NCBI RefSeq assembly: GCF_019636075.1
Contig: NZ_JAHBYG010000014.1
Span: forward strand, 1-64,000
Direction of reading: 5' to 3'
DNA from: Ferrovibrio sp.
Lineage (GTDB): Bacteria > Pseudomonadota > Alphaproteobacteria > Ferrovibrionales > Ferrovibrionaceae
DNA length: 64,000 bases
In this document: piece by piece, positions 25,380 through 34,715 of the stretch
How the letters are laid out: every line of letters begins with the position of its first letter
How positions within the stretch are numbered: position 1 is the first letter of the stretch
Notes under the pieces: model-generated
Database searches by the model: none
What the model saw: the letters and a program-made list of their open reading frames with translations, nothing else
What the model was told of the DNA's origin: nothing
Translations under genes and position numbers: made by a program

Positions 25380-26398
25380 ACCTCGAAATCCAGGATCGCC
25401 GCAGCGCCCTCTTCGCCGCCGGCCATCAGGAAACGGCCATCAGGGCTCCAGGCCAAAGCCGCGATGGGCTGATGGCCCACCTGCTCCAGCTTCACGCTGC
25501 GCTGATCGCCCAACCGGCCCAGGATCACAGCGCCATCGGCATGGCCGCTGGCCAAAATGGCATGACGCGGATGGAACGCCACGGCTGTGACCATGGCGCC
25601 GGCATTCATCTCCACCGGCGTGCTGCCCATCGGCCCCTTGCCCGCACATTCCCAGCAAACCGCCACTTCGGCACCCGCCGTGGCCAACCATTTGCTATCA
25701 TGGCTCCAGGCCATGGCGCGCGGCTTGGAGGGATAGCCGCTCATGCGCATGTCAGCGAAATCCTCCACCCGCCAGCCATGCAATTCGTTTTCCTGGGTGG
25801 CGGTCATGATGAAACGGCTATCGGGACTCCAGCTCAGGCCAACATGGCTGCCGCGCCAGTTGAGCCGCTTGGGTTTCTGCTCGGATGATTTCACCCACCA
25901 CAACGACACACCGTTGTAATGCGCCGTGGCCAGCCGTTTGCCGCGCGCATTGAAGGCCAGGCCGCTAAGCGTGCTGGGATGATCGGCCAGCATGGCCAGG
26001 CGCGTGCCATCGGGCTGCAGCAGCACGGCTTCCTTGCCGACGGCATAGGCAATCAAATCCGCATCCGCCGAAATCGCCAGATGCTCGATCCATTTGCGCG
26101 GCGCCTCCGCCAGCAATTTCGGTTCGGCATCGCGGCGGCACAGCATCAACCGGCCATCGGCGCCGCCGGAAACCAGGCCGCCGTCTTTCAACACACCCAG
26201 GCAGAGCAAAGCATCCGCATGCGCGGGGAAACGCTCGGCCGGCCGGTCGGGCGCGGCAAGATCGCGCAAGGCCAGGCTGCCATCGCCCAAACCAAATGCC
26301 GCGACATCGGGGACGGCCCAGGCAATGGCCGTTACCGGCGCATCGAACTGCCAGAAAAAGCCGCGAAAGCCCGGCCCACTCGTTGCGGCCTCAGGCAC
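25376..26398 (-). CDS. WD40-repeat protein coupled to CobW GTPase
   Basis: A 340-residue beta-propeller protein with recognisable WD-type blades: [68 protein letters not shown] and [22 protein letters not shown]. No signal peptide is visible. I place the start at GTG 26396-26398, which overlaps the CobW stop, with GAGG 6 bases upstream. A longer reading into cobW has no ribosome site. A WD40 gene after a His-rich CobW protein is a recurring alphaproteobacterial pair, probably in metal homeostasis, where the propeller could be a scaffold or substrate. Confidence 0.82.
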   Translation of the reverse strand: MPEAATSGPGFRGFFWQFDAPVTAIAWAVPDVAAFGLGDGSLALRDLAAPDRPAERFPAHADALLCLGVLKDGGLVSGGADGRLMLCRRDAEPKLLAEAPRKWIEHLAISADADLIAYAVGKEAVLLQPDGTRLAMLADHPSTLSGLAFNARGKRLATAHYNGVSLWWVKSSEQKPKRLNWRGSHVGLSWSPDSRFIMTATQENELHGWRVEDFADMRMSGYPSKPRAMAWSHDSKWLATAGAEVAVCWECAGKGPMGSTPVEMNAGAMVTAVAFHPRHAILASGHADGAVILGRLGDQRSVKLEQVGHQPIAALAWSPDGRFLMAGGEEGAAAILDFEV

Positions 26399-27458
26399 AG
26401 CAGGCCTCGAAACCCTTCTGCAAGGCATCGCGATCCAGCTTGCGGCCGATGAACACGGCGCGGCTGATGCGCGGTTCATTATCTTTCCAGGGCCGCTGGA
26501 AATCCCCCTCGCGGATCATATGCACGGCCTGGAACACGAAACGCTGCTCATCATCGGCAAAGGCCAGAATGCCCTTGGCGCGCAGGATATCCGGCCCCTG
26601 TTCGGCCAGCAGCTTGGACAGCCAGGCATCGAATTTATTCGAATCCAGCGGCTTCAGGCTGCTCAGCGAAACGCTGGCCACCGTACTGTCATGCTCGTGG
26701 TCGTGATGATGATGGTGATGATCATGCCCGTGATCATGGCCATGGTCATGGTCGTGATGCCCGTGATCATGGTCGTGATGATGATCATGCGGCAGATGAT
26801 CCTCACCCAGGTCGCGCTTCAGGAAATCCGGCTCCAGGCTGAGGATGCGCTCGAGATCGAAGCCGCCGCGATCCAACACCTTATCCAGCGGCAAGGCACA
26901 ACGGCTGGTGCGATGAATCGGCGCCAGCGGATTGATGGCGCGGATGCGACGCTCGATATCGGCCAGTTCCGCCGGCGATACCAGATCGGTCTTGTTAAGG
27001 ATGATGATATCGGCGAACGCGATCTGCTCTTCAGCCTCGCGGCTATCGGCCAGCCGCAGCGGCAGATGGCGGGCATCCACCACGGTGACGATGGAATCCA
27101 GACGTGCCCGGCGCGAAACGTCGTCATCGACGAAAAATGTCTGCGCCACCGGGCCGGGATCGGCCAGGCCGGTGGTTTCCACCAGGATGGCATCGAACTT
27201 GCCCTTGCGCTTCCACAGACCCTCGATGATGCGGATCAGGTCGCCGCGCACGGTGCAGCAGATGCAGCCGTTATTCATCTCGAACACTTCTTCGTCGGCA
27301 TCCACCACCAGATCGTTGTCGATGCCGATCTCGCCGAACTCGTTCACGATCACGGCGTAACGCTTGCCATGCTGCTCGGTAAGGATGCGGTTGAGCAACG
27401 TGGTCTTGCCGGCGCCGAGATAGCCGGTGAGCACGGTAACGGGCACGGGAGCGGACAT
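26391..27458 (-). CDS. CobW/ZNG-family metal chaperone GTPase, His-rich
   Basis: G3E-family GTPase of about 355 residues that probably delivers zinc or another metal to a target protein. It has P-loop [15 protein letters not shown], the metal-binding CxCC motif in [26 protein letters not shown] and the NKTDLV guanine motif. A linker near residues 225-265 is almost pure His/Asp ([12 protein letters not shown] and on), a metal store or sensor. CobW_C follows. The ATG is 27456-27458. The name is family-level: no cobalamin genes are nearby, and the coupling to a WD40 gene suggests a zinc-type chaperone. Confidence 0.9.
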   Translation of the reverse strand: MSAPVPVTVLTGYLGAGKTTLLNRILTEQHGKRYAVIVNEFGEIGIDNDLVVDADEEVFEMNNGCICCTVRGDLIRIIEGLWKRKGKFDAILVETTGLADPGPVAQTFFVDDDVSRRARLDSIVTVVDARHLPLRLADSREAEEQIAFADIIILNKTDLVSPAELADIERRIRAINPLAPIHRTSRCALPLDKVLDRGGFDLERILSLEPDFLKRDLGEDHLPHDHHHDHDHGHHDHDHGHDHGHDHHHHHHDHEHDSTVASVSLSSLKPLDSNKFDAWLSKLLAEQGPDILRAKGILAFADDEQRFVFQAVHMIREGDFQRPWKDNEPRISRAVFIGRKLDRDALQKGFEACCA

Positions 27459-27620
27459 GATGCGGGCCTTCCAGGAAAATCGCGCCGAGAAAATCGAGGC
27501 TGTATATAGGCCGCCAGGCCGGCAGGGAAAAGGGCGCAACTGCCTCCGGCGAACCGGCTTCCGGATGGAAAAGCCGATAATCGCTGGCTTTTTTGCCGAT
27601 TCGAGGCCAGAATCGGCGCA

Positions 27621-28148
27621 ATGGACCAGCCGATTCGCCGTATTGTCGTTCCTTCGCCCTTTGGGCCGCTCAGCGTGACCGAACGCGACGATGCCATCGT
27701 GTCGCTGGATTGGGGCCGCCTGCCCGGCGAAGGCCCCTCGCTGCTGCTGGAAACCGCCGCCGAGCAGCTAGATGCCTATTTCGATGGCCGGCTGAAGCTG
27801 TTCGACCTGCCGCTGGCGCCGCAAGGCAGCGAACATCAGCAGAAGGTGTGGCGGGCCATGCAGGCCATACCCTATGGCGAAACCATGACCTACGGCGAAT
27901 TGGCGCTGGGCATCAAAAGCATCGCGCGCGCGGTGGGCACCGCCTGCGGCGCCAATCCGATTCCGATCATCATTCCCTGCCACCGCGTGGTGGGCGAAAA
28001 AAGCCTGGGCGGTTTTTCCGGCCTGGGCGGCATTGCCAGCAAGCGCCGCCTGCTGGCGCTGGAAAACGACGGCGCATTGCCGCGCCGCCAGCCCAGCCTG
28101 TTCGACCTGCCGCTCTTCTCGTATTCGGCGCCGCAGCCGGTCGCCTAG
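27621..28148 (+). CDS. ogt: Methylated-DNA-[protein]-cysteine S-methyltransferase
   Basis: Suicide repair protein that removes alkyl groups from O6-guanine. It has 175 residues. The active-site motif PCHRVV has Cys at about 120, preceded by [13 protein letters not shown], and the helix-turn-helix recognition segment [13 protein letters not shown] is present. The N-terminal domain is short and there is no AraC-type Ada domain, so Ogt-like. A C-terminal tail ([12 protein letters not shown]) extends beyond the usual end. Its stop overlaps the LysR stop on the other strand by 4 bp. Confidence 0.94.
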   Translation: MDQPIRRIVVPSPFGPLSVTERDDAIVSLDWGRLPGEGPSLLLETAAEQLDAYFDGRLKLFDLPLAPQGSEHQQKVWRAMQAIPYGETMTYGELALGIKSIARAVGTACGANPIPIIIPCHRVVGEKSLGGFSGLGGIASKRRLLALENDGALPRRQPSLFDLPLFSYSAPQPVA

Positions 28149-29071
28149 CCAAGCTCCGTTGCCTTCAGGGCAGCGGCAAAGCGGCGCAGATGCGGCAATG
28201 CCATGTTTTCCGGCTTGGCCAGGAAAAGCAGCGGACTGAGCGCCATGGGATGATCCGGCCGCAACGCCCGCACCAGCCCCAATCCGGCGTAATAATTCAC
28301 CGCGGAACTGGGCGCCACGGTGATCAATGCCGTGCCGGCCAACAGGCGCAGATTGGTGTGGAATGACAGCGATTCGATCATCGCCTGCGGCGCAGGCACG
28401 CCATGCTGCAAAAAATGCTGCTCCAGCGCCGTGCGCGTGAAGCTGCCGCGCGGCGCCAGAATCCAGGGTGCGGCCACCAGTTCGACCAACGGCACTTTGC
28501 GCCGACGCGCCAGCGGATTATCAGCCGCGACGGCGAAACCCAGCCCCTCCTCGCGCAACCGCACCGCATGCAAGGCTGCATTATCCGTACCATGCAGCAG
28601 ACCCGCATCGACGCGGCCGATGAAGGCGTCGATCTCGCGCCGCTCCAAGGCCTGCAACAGCACGGGCACGGTCTGCTCCACGATCTCCAGCCGGAAATCC
28701 ATGGCATCCGCCAGCAAAGCCCGCACCGCCTGCGGCAATGGATCGACAGCCGCCAGCGGCAACACGCCGATGCGCAGGCGCCGCAATGGCGCACCGCCGC
28801 CCTGGCGGGCATCCTGCAAAGCACGATCCAACATGGTGAGGCCGAGCTTCAGCCGCTCGATGGCGGCCTCGCCGGCCTCGGTCAACTTCACGCCGCGCGG
28901 CATACGATGCAGCAGGCGATGGCCGAACAGGCTTTCCAGTTCGCGCAGAATCTTCGTGGCGGCAGGTTGGGTGAAGCCGAGCTCGGCAGCCGCCGCGCTG
29001 AGCGATCCCAGCCGCTGCACCGCCAGCAGCAGTTTGAGATTGCGTATGCGCAGGCGGTCGAGCGCGTCCAT
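28145..29071 (-). CDS. LysR-family transcriptional regulator
   Basis: A 308-residue LTTR. The N-terminal helix-turn-helix is typical: LRIRNLKLLLAVQRLGSLSAAAAELGFTQPAATKILRELE, followed by LFGHRLLHRMPRGVKLTEAG. The effector domain is complete. It is divergent from the Bug/CoA-transferase genes and probably activates them in response to an organic acid. The 104-bp intergenic region contains three CGATAA copies (29108, 29119, 29150). I start at ATG 29069-29071, where homology begins. Confidence 0.9.
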   Translation of the reverse strand: MDALDRLRIRNLKLLLAVQRLGSLSAAAAELGFTQPAATKILRELESLFGHRLLHRMPRGVKLTEAGEAAIERLKLGLTMLDRALQDARQGGGAPLRRLRIGVLPLAAVDPLPQAVRALLADAMDFRLEIVEQTVPVLLQALERREIDAFIGRVDAGLLHGTDNAALHAVRLREEGLGFAVAADNPLARRRKVPLVELVAAPWILAPRGSFTRTALEQHFLQHGVPAPQAMIESLSFHTNLRLLAGTALITVAPSSAVNYYAGLGLVRALRPDHPMALSPLLFLAKPENMALPHLRRFAAALKATELG

Positions 29072-29175
29072 CCCGATATTCCCTAGAGTTATGAATAGAT
29101 CAATAATCGATAATTTACCGATAAAAGGAAAGCCCATAGCCTGGGCCTAACGATAAAATCCAGGAGGAAACCATC

Positions 29176-30165
29176 ATGCGTGTTTCGCGGCGCGGCTTTC
29201 TATTTGGCGCGGCAGCCCTGCCGGCACTGACCGGCCTGCCATCGGCGGCAAAGGCGCAAGCGCATTTCCCCAGCAAGCCGGTGAAGCTGATCCTGCCCTA
29301 TGCACCGGGTGGCGGCCCCGATCTGCTGACCCGCGCCATGGCCGAGCGCATGAGCGAACATCTGGGCCAGCGCGTGGTGGTGGATAACCGCGTGGGCGCC
29401 GGCGGCATGCTGGCCGGCCAGGTGGCGGCCAATGCCGATCCGGATGGCTATACCATCGTGCTGGGCTCTTCCACGCACATCACCCAGAAACTGATCCAGC
29501 CCAGCCTGCAATTCGATCCGCTGACCAGCTTCGTGCATATCACCCGGCTGAGCATCAGCCCGTCGCTGCTGGTGGTGGCGGAAGGCTCGCCCTATCGCAG
29601 CGTGAAAGACCTGGTCGCCGCCGCCAAGGCGCAGCCCGGCAAGTTCAACTATGCCTCGGGCGGCGTCGGCTCGGCCGCGCATCTTTCCGGCGCGGCGTTC
29701 GCCACCCATACCGGCATCGATGTGGTGCATGTGCCCTACAAGGGTTCGGTGGAAATCGTGCCCTCGATCATGAGCGGCACCACCGAATACGGCTTTCCCA
29801 TCGCCTCCACGGCGATTCCGCAAATCAATACCGGCAAGGTGCGGGCGCTGGCCACCACGGCCGCCAAACGCCAGGAACAATTGCCCGATGTGCCCACGCT
29901 GAAGGAAGCATTCGGCAGCGAGGATCTGGTGCTGGAAGCCTGGAGCGGCCTGTGGGCACCGGCCAAGACGCCTGCAGAGGCCGTGCGCATCCTGTATATG
30001 GCGGCCTCGCGCGCAGCACAGGAAGCGGAGATCGTGGCGTTGAACAGCCGCATGGGCGCGGATACCGCAGTGACCGCATCGCCGGCGGACTTCACCGCCT
30101 TCATGCGCAGCGAGACCGAAAAATACACCCGTATCGTGGCATCGGCGAAGATCAAGGCGGAGTAG
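29176..30165 (+). CDS. Bug-family tripartite tricarboxylate substrate-binding protein
   Basis: Periplasmic binding protein of the TctC/Bug family (329 residues). A twin-arginine-like signal MRVSRRGFLFGAAALPALTG is followed by FPSKPVKLILPYAPGGGPDLLTR, the family's N-terminal motif. VPYKGSVEIVPSIMSG and KVRALATTAAKRQEQLPDVPTL are also diagnostic. No TctA/TctB membrane genes are adjacent, which is common for Bug proteins. GGAGG lies before the ATG. It is cotranscribed with the CoA-transferase gene 2 bp downstream and divergent from LysR, so it may sense or import an acid that is activated as a CoA thioester. Confidence 0.92.
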   Translation: MRVSRRGFLFGAAALPALTGLPSAAKAQAHFPSKPVKLILPYAPGGGPDLLTRAMAERMSEHLGQRVVVDNRVGAGGMLAGQVAANADPDGYTIVLGSSTHITQKLIQPSLQFDPLTSFVHITRLSISPSLLVVAEGSPYRSVKDLVAAAKAQPGKFNYASGGVGSAAHLSGAAFATHTGIDVVHVPYKGSVEIVPSIMSGTTEYGFPIASTAIPQINTGKVRALATTAAKRQEQLPDVPTLKEAFGSEDLVLEAWSGLWAPAKTPAEAVRILYMAASRAAQEAEIVALNSRMGADTAVTASPADFTAFMRSETEKYTRIVASAKIKAE

Positions 30166-30167
30166 GC

Positions 30168-31310
30168 ATGACGGCTTTCCAAGGCAAGCGGGCAGAAGCA
30201 TTCGCACCGCTTTCGGGTGTGCAGGTGCTGGATTTTTCCCATGTGATTGCCGGCCCGCTGGCCAGTTTCTATCTGGCGCAGCTCGGCGCCACGGTGATCA
30301 AGGTGGAAGGCCGCGAGGGCGATGTAATGCGCAATACGCCGCGCGGAGCCCAGGCCTATGCCGCGCTCAATCACGGTAAGCAAAGCCTGCGGCTGGATCT
30401 GAACGATGCCGCGCAAAAGCAGGAAGCGCTGAAGCTGGCGGCCAAGGCCGACATCCTGCTGGATAACCTGCGCCCCGGCGCGCTGGAAAAGCATGGCCTC
30501 GGGCCCGGCGCCCTGCTGGCTACCAATCCAAAGCTGATCTACTGCTCGGTTTCCGGTTTCGGCCGCGCCGGTAGCGGACCTGGCAGCGATCCTGGCGCCA
30601 ATCCCTGGGCGGGACGGCCGGCCTATGATCATGTGGTGCAGGCCGCCACCGGCATGGCGCTGATGGCCGGCAACGAGGGCGATCCGCCGATCAAGGTTGG
30701 CTTTCCCGCCATCGACGCCGCCACCGGCCTGCTGGCGGCGTTTGCCATGCTGGCCGGCCTGCGCGAGCGCGACCGCAGCGGCCGCGGCATGCTGCTGGAT
30801 GTATCCATGAGCAATGCCGCGCTGCAATTGATGTATCCCTTCACCTGCGACGCATTGACCACCGGCAACACGCCGCCGCGCGTGGGCAACCAGGGCTATT
30901 CCGGTAGCCCGGCCGCCGACCTGTTTGAAACCAGCGACGGCTGGATCGCCATCGGCGCCAACAAGCCCAAACATGTGGCGGCCTTGCTGCGCGCGCTGAA
31001 GCTGGACGATATCGCCGCCGACCGCTCGATCTTTCCCGATGGCCTGGTCACCGATGGGCCGGCTGCCTTCGCGCGGGCGGCCGATCCAGCCAAGCTAAAA
31101 GCGGCCTTAGCCGCCGCTTTGCGTCAACATCCGGCCGCCGCATTGGAAGAGACCCTGGCCGCCCAAGGCGTTCCGGTGGCGCGGCTGCGCAGGCTGGGCG
31201 AATTCGCCAGCGAATTGCGCGCCATGCCGGGCTCCTGCGCCGTGCAATTGGGCGAGGGCGAAGCCAGTTCCTGGTCGCCAGGCCTCGGCTTCGGAGTGTT
31301 CCAGGCCTGA
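30168..31310 (+). CDS. CaiB/BaiF-type (family III) CoA transferase
   Basis: Transfers CoA between carboxylic acids (380 residues). It has PLSGVQVLDFSHVIAGPLAS at the N-terminus, ATVIKVEGREGDVMR, LDLNDAAQKQEALKLAAKAD and PAYDHVVQAATGMA, all typical; catalytic Asp is expected in the YDHVVQA-to-GFPAIDAATG portion. Length is slightly below the usual 395-410. The ATG at 30168 starts directly after the TAG of the Bug gene with GGAG overlapping it. The substrate is unknown. Confidence 0.92.
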   Translation: MTAFQGKRAEAFAPLSGVQVLDFSHVIAGPLASFYLAQLGATVIKVEGREGDVMRNTPRGAQAYAALNHGKQSLRLDLNDAAQKQEALKLAAKADILLDNLRPGALEKHGLGPGALLATNPKLIYCSVSGFGRAGSGPGSDPGANPWAGRPAYDHVVQAATGMALMAGNEGDPPIKVGFPAIDAATGLLAAFAMLAGLRERDRSGRGMLLDVSMSNAALQLMYPFTCDALTTGNTPPRVGNQGYSGSPAADLFETSDGWIAIGANKPKHVAALLRALKLDDIAADRSIFPDGLVTDGPAAFARAADPAKLKAALAAALRQHPAAALEETLAAQGVPVARLRRLGEFASELRAMPGSCAVQLGEGEASSWSPGLGFGVFQA

Positions 31311-31345
31311 AGGCTTGCGGCCCACGCGCGGCATTCGATAGGCTG

Positions 31346-31369
31346 CCTCCCGATTTTCATAACGGGAGG
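31346..31369 (+). promoter_or_regulatory. Hairpin that covers the ribosome site of the dienelactone hydrolase gene
   Basis: CCTCCCG (31346-31352) pairs perfectly with CGGGAGG (31363-31369) across a 10-nt loop. The right arm is the Shine-Dalgarno sequence of the gene whose ATG is at 31377. Folding would hide the ribosome site, so translation may depend on an unfolding signal such as temperature, protein or RNA. Confidence 0.55.
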
Positions 31370-31376
31370 ATAAGCC

Positions 31377-32075
31377 ATGCCGCGCATGTTGAGCATTCCC
31401 GCCGCCGATGGCGGCAGCTTCCAGGCCTATCTGGCCGAACCCGCCAGCCGCAAGGGCCCCGGCGTGCTGGTGATCCAGGAAATCTTCGGCATCAACACGG
31501 TGATGCGCGGCATCTGCGACGATCTCGCCCGCCAGGGTTATTTCGCGCTCTGCCCGGATCTGTTCTGGCGCATCGAACCGGGCATCATGCTGGACGACCG
31601 CATCGAGCCCGATCTGCAGCGCGCCTTTCAGCTGTTCGGCCAGTTCGATATCGACAAGGGCATCACCGATCTGAAAGCCGCGCTCGCCGTGCTGCGCAAG
31701 CTGGATGGCGCCACCGGCAAGGCCGGCAGCGTGGGCTATTGCCTGGGCGGCCGCCTGGCCTATCTGATGGCCACCCGCAGCGATGTGGATGCCAGTGTGG
31801 GCTTCTACGGTGTGTATCTGCAAAACCATCTGGATGAAGCCGCCACTATCAAAAAGCCGCTGCTGCTGCATTGCGCCACCGAAGACAAATTCGTGCCCAA
31901 GGAGGCGCAGGCACAGATCGCAGCCGGCCTGAAGGGCCATGCGCTGGTCACCCGCGAGGATTATGTGGGCCAGGACCATGCTTTCGCCCGCATCGGTGGC
32001 GAACATTACAACAAGGAAGCCGCCGATCTGGCCAATGGCCGCACCCGCGACTTCTTCAAGAAGCATCTCGGCTGA
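31377..32075 (+). CDS. Dienelactone hydrolase family protein
   Basis: Alpha/beta hydrolase of 232 residues. The catalytic triad is complete: nucleophile Cys at about 122 in GYCLGG, Asp at about 170 in CATEDKF and His at about 201 in GQDHAF, with Glu at about 35 (QEIFG), the same spacing as clcD/DLH. It would hydrolyse dienelactones or similar esters. It is followed by a quinone oxidoreductase gene after 24 bp. Together with the intradiol dioxygenase 8 kb away this suggests some aromatic metabolism, though the genes are not one operon. Confidence 0.92.
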   Translation: MPRMLSIPAADGGSFQAYLAEPASRKGPGVLVIQEIFGINTVMRGICDDLARQGYFALCPDLFWRIEPGIMLDDRIEPDLQRAFQLFGQFDIDKGITDLKAALAVLRKLDGATGKAGSVGYCLGGRLAYLMATRSDVDASVGFYGVYLQNHLDEAATIKKPLLLHCATEDKFVPKEAQAQIAAGLKGHALVTREDYVGQDHAFARIGGEHYNKEAADLANGRTRDFFKKHLG

Positions 32076-32099
32076 GGCAGCCGCACAGGAGCAGACATC

Positions 32100-33071
32100 A
32101 TGGCAAAGGCATTCCGTTTCCACCGCACCGGCGGCCCCGAAGTGATGCAATGGGAAGATGTCGAGGTCGGCTTGCCCGGCCCCGGCCAGGTGAAGCTGAA
32201 GGCCACCGCCGTGGGGCTGAACTATCTCGACACCTATCACCGCACCGGCCTCTATCCGATGCCGCTGCCCAGCCCGATCGGCATGGAAGGCGCCGGCGAA
32301 GTGATCGCCGTGGGCGAAGGCGTGGGCGACTTAAAGCCCGGCGACCATGTAGCCTATAGCTCGATCCTCGGCGCCTATGCCGAGGAAAGGCTGGCACCGG
32401 CAGATAAGCTGGTGAAGCTGCCGGCGGGCGTGAGCGACAAGGTGGCCGCCGCCATCATGCTGAAAGGCATGACCGCCGAATATCTGCTGAACCGCACCTA
32501 CAAGGTGAAGCCCGGCGATACGATCCTGTTCCATGCCGCAGCCGGCGGCGTGGGGTTGATCGCCTGCCAATGGGCCAAGCATCTGGGCGCCACGGTGATC
32601 GGCACGGTGGGCAGCGATGAAAAGGCGGCGCTGGCCAAGGCGCATGGCTGCGACCATGTGATCAATTACAGCCGGGAGAATTTCGTCGAACGCGTGAAGC
32701 AGATCACCGGCGGCAAGGGCGTGCCGGTGGTTTACGATTCGGTGGGCAAGGATACCTGGCCGGCCTCGCTGGATTGCCTGCAGCCGTTAGGCATGATGGT
32801 CAGCTTCGGTAATTCGTCGGGTCCGATCCCGGCGGTGGAAGGCCAACTGCTCAGCGCCAAGGGCAGCCTGTTCTTCACCCGCCCGACCTTGATGACCTAT
32901 ATCGGCCGCCGCGACTGGCTGGAGGCTTCCGCCGCCGCCCTATTCGACGTAGTGGCCAAGGGCATTGTGAAGATCGAGATCAACCAGACCTACGCGCTGA
33001 AGGATGCCGTGCAGGCGCATATCGATCTGGAAGCCCGCAAGACCACCGGCTCGACGGTGTTGATTCCTTAG
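32100..33071 (+). CDS. NADPH:quinone oxidoreductase (zeta-crystallin type)
   Basis: Medium-chain dehydrogenase without catalytic zinc, 323 residues, as for QorA. It has FHRTGGPEVMQWEDVEVG, the Rossmann motif AAAGGVGLIACQWAKHLGA, PIGMEGAGEVIAVGEGV, and GAYAEERLAPADKLVKLP. It reduces quinones with NADPH. It lies 24 bp after the dienelactone hydrolase gene with AGGAG before the ATG, so the two are probably an operon. Confidence 0.93.
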   Translation: MAKAFRFHRTGGPEVMQWEDVEVGLPGPGQVKLKATAVGLNYLDTYHRTGLYPMPLPSPIGMEGAGEVIAVGEGVGDLKPGDHVAYSSILGAYAEERLAPADKLVKLPAGVSDKVAAAIMLKGMTAEYLLNRTYKVKPGDTILFHAAAGGVGLIACQWAKHLGATVIGTVGSDEKAALAKAHGCDHVINYSRENFVERVKQITGGKGVPVVYDSVGKDTWPASLDCLQPLGMMVSFGNSSGPIPAVEGQLLSAKGSLFFTRPTLMTYIGRRDWLEASAAALFDVVAKGIVKIEINQTYALKDAVQAHIDLEARKTTGSTVLIP

Positions 33072-33080
33072 TCACGCAAA

Positions 33081-33113
33081 ATGGTTGTGGGCTGATGCTC
33101 AGCCCGCAACCAT
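33081..33113 (-). terminator. Terminator hairpin overlapping the end of the lipoprotein gene
   Basis: A 15-bp stem (33081-33095 with 33099-33113, one G-U pair) closes a 3-nt loop. Read on the minus strand it contains the last codons and stop of the lipoprotein gene and is followed by TTTTGCG. It therefore terminates minus-strand transcription and may also block plus-strand read-through from the quinone reductase. Confidence 0.7.
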
Positions 33114-33839
33114 CTTCCAATCAACGACGCGCACGCGACCATTCTCACGCTGCAACGTATATTGGAACAAGCGCGATTGCGTCATTGCTTGCGTAACTCC
33201 TGTCGGATGGGGCGCTGCCGTACCATCGACATCAAGGCGTGCCGAGATAATCAGTTTTGCGGATTGTTCTTGATTTTGTTCGTCCTGTTTTTTCACTCCA
33301 ACCAACTGCATTGCACCAGAGCTATATGCCCCCAAATATGATGCATAGCTCGCACGATTGGCTTCAAAATGCTGTCTCAGAACGGGCTCGACCTCAATCC
33401 AATTGGGCGGCGAGGATGCCGAAGGCATACGATCAGCACGAATAGCCGCTGCTTCACTGCCTGTTTTTGGCGTAAAGGCCACAACGGTAACCGGATCGTA
33501 TTTATTGTTGGCGCCGGAGGCCATATCGATGATCAGGCCAACGCCACCACCCAGGATGATGTTGCCGAACGTCGCAGCGGCGACATCCGACTTGATATGG
33601 GCGGATACATCCTCATAGCCCGCCAAGGTGCAGTTCAGGTCGATGCCCGAGCGGGTTTTATGCACCAGTACGGCACCAGGCGTGGTGGCCCTGCCGATCA
33701 CGATGCCATCGCGGCGCAAAACGCATTCGCCACCCGGTGGATCGCTCTGAAAGGTCAGGGTTTGCGTGGTGCCTTCGGTGATCGACGAGCATGCCGGCAG
33801 CAACAGAAGCGCGCCGAAAACGCCGAATTTTTTTATCAT
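33099..33839 (-). CDS. Lipoprotein of unknown function, AT-richer than neighbours
   Basis: A 246-residue protein with lipoprotein signal MIKKFGVFGALLLLPACSS (Cys at residue 17). The mature part begins with TQTLTFQSDPPGGECVLRRDG and GVLVHKT-like PEGA/carboxypeptidase-type beta segments. A glycine-rich hydrophobic stretch, FGNIILGGGVGLIIDMASGANN, resembles a membrane or amyloid-like segment often seen after such domains. Codon use and the flanking DNA are clearly poorer in G+C than the surrounding genes, which suggests acquisition from elsewhere. No function can be named. Confidence 0.78.
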   Translation of the reverse strand: MIKKFGVFGALLLLPACSSITEGTTQTLTFQSDPPGGECVLRRDGIVIGRATTPGAVLVHKTRSGIDLNCTLAGYEDVSAHIKSDVAAATFGNIILGGGVGLIIDMASGANNKYDPVTVVAFTPKTGSEAAAIRADRMPSASSPPNWIEVEPVLRQHFEANRASYASYLGAYSSGAMQLVGVKKQDEQNQEQSAKLIISARLDVDGTAAPHPTGVTQAMTQSRLFQYTLQRENGRVRVVDWKMVAG

Positions 33840-33874
33840 TCGCCCCCCGAAACCACATATCTATTAGTGCTTAT

Positions 33875-33906
33875 GAGAAATTTATAACACTAAAAACGAG
33901 AAATTT
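33875..33906. repeat. Direct repeat GAGAAATTT upstream of hugZ
   Basis: GAGAAATTT occurs at 33875-33883 and 33898-33906, 23 bp apart (about two helical turns), in the AT-rich region between the lipoprotein gene and hugZ. The spacing would suit two binding sites on one face of the DNA. No regulator is identified. Confidence 0.4.
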
Positions 33907-33981
33907 TCCAATCCCTTTTGGTTGCCGCCTTGCCTGACCTATGCTTGTCCAATCATTTGATCGTTGGAGAAAGCGCCCGCC

Positions 33982-34695
33982 ATGTCCACCGCCAGTATCG
34001 ATGCCGCCCAACAATGCCGCGCTGTGGCCCGTGCCTGCCGCACGGCAACGCTGGCGACCAATATGGCCGGCTCGCCTTATGCTTCGCTGGTGCTGGCGGC
34101 CTTCGATCTGGATGCCACGCCGTTGCTGCTGATCTCGCAATTGGCCGAGCATACGAAAAACCTGCTGGCCGATCCGCGCGTGTCGCTACTTTGCGACGGC
34201 ACGGCGGGTTATGCCGAACCACTGACCGGGCCGCGCGCCACCCTGCTCGGCCGCGCGGTGCGCACGGATGAGCCGCGCCATCGCGAACGCTTCCTGGCCC
34301 GGCATCCGGGTGCTGCGATGTATGCCGATTTCAAGGATTTCGCTTTCTACACGCTGGCAATCGAGCGTGCCCATATCGTGGCCGGCTTCGGCCGCATCCA
34401 TTGGTGCGAGGATTACCGGCTGGCGGGCGACATGCAGGCGCTGGCCGAGGCGGAAGCCAGCATCATCGCGCATATGAACAGCGACCATGCCGATGCCGTG
34501 GCATTGTATGCCAGCAAGCTGCTGGGCCGTGATGGCGAAGGCTGGCAGCTTTGCGGCATCGACCCGGAAGGCGCGGATCTGATTCACCCTGAGGGCCAGC
34601 TTGCCCGCCTGCCCTTCGATAAGACGGTCTGGGATGCGGAAGGCGCGCGGGTGGAACTGGTGCGCCTGGTAAAGCGTGCCCGGCAGGGGAGTTAG
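33982..34695 (+). CDS. HugZ-type haem-utilisation / PNPOx-like protein with DUF2470
   Basis: A 237-residue protein with an N-terminal FMN-binding-like split barrel (TATLATNMAGSPYASLVL, LLLISQLAEHTKNLLADPRVSLL) and a C-terminal DUF2470 domain (MNSDHADAVALYASKLLG, GIDPEGADLI). HugZ proteins of this build degrade haem, while other members are of unknown function. GGAGA lies 11 bases before the ATG. It is the only haem-related gene here and sits beside a strong Fur box, which supports an iron role without proving haem oxygenase activity. Confidence 0.8.
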   Translation: MSTASIDAAQQCRAVARACRTATLATNMAGSPYASLVLAAFDLDATPLLLISQLAEHTKNLLADPRVSLLCDGTAGYAEPLTGPRATLLGRAVRTDEPRHRERFLARHPGAAMYADFKDFAFYTLAIERAHIVAGFGRIHWCEDYRLAGDMQALAEAEASIIAHMNSDHADAVALYASKLLGRDGEGWQLCGIDPEGADLIHPEGQLARLPFDKTVWDAEGARVELVRLVKRARQGS

Positions 34696-34715
34696 GCTCA
34701 AAAAAAAGCCGGGCC

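Noticed and set aside
26690-26795. Simple repeat of CATGAC-type units taken as a microsatellite
   Set aside because: It is the coding sequence for the His/Asp linker of the CobW protein and keeps the frame.
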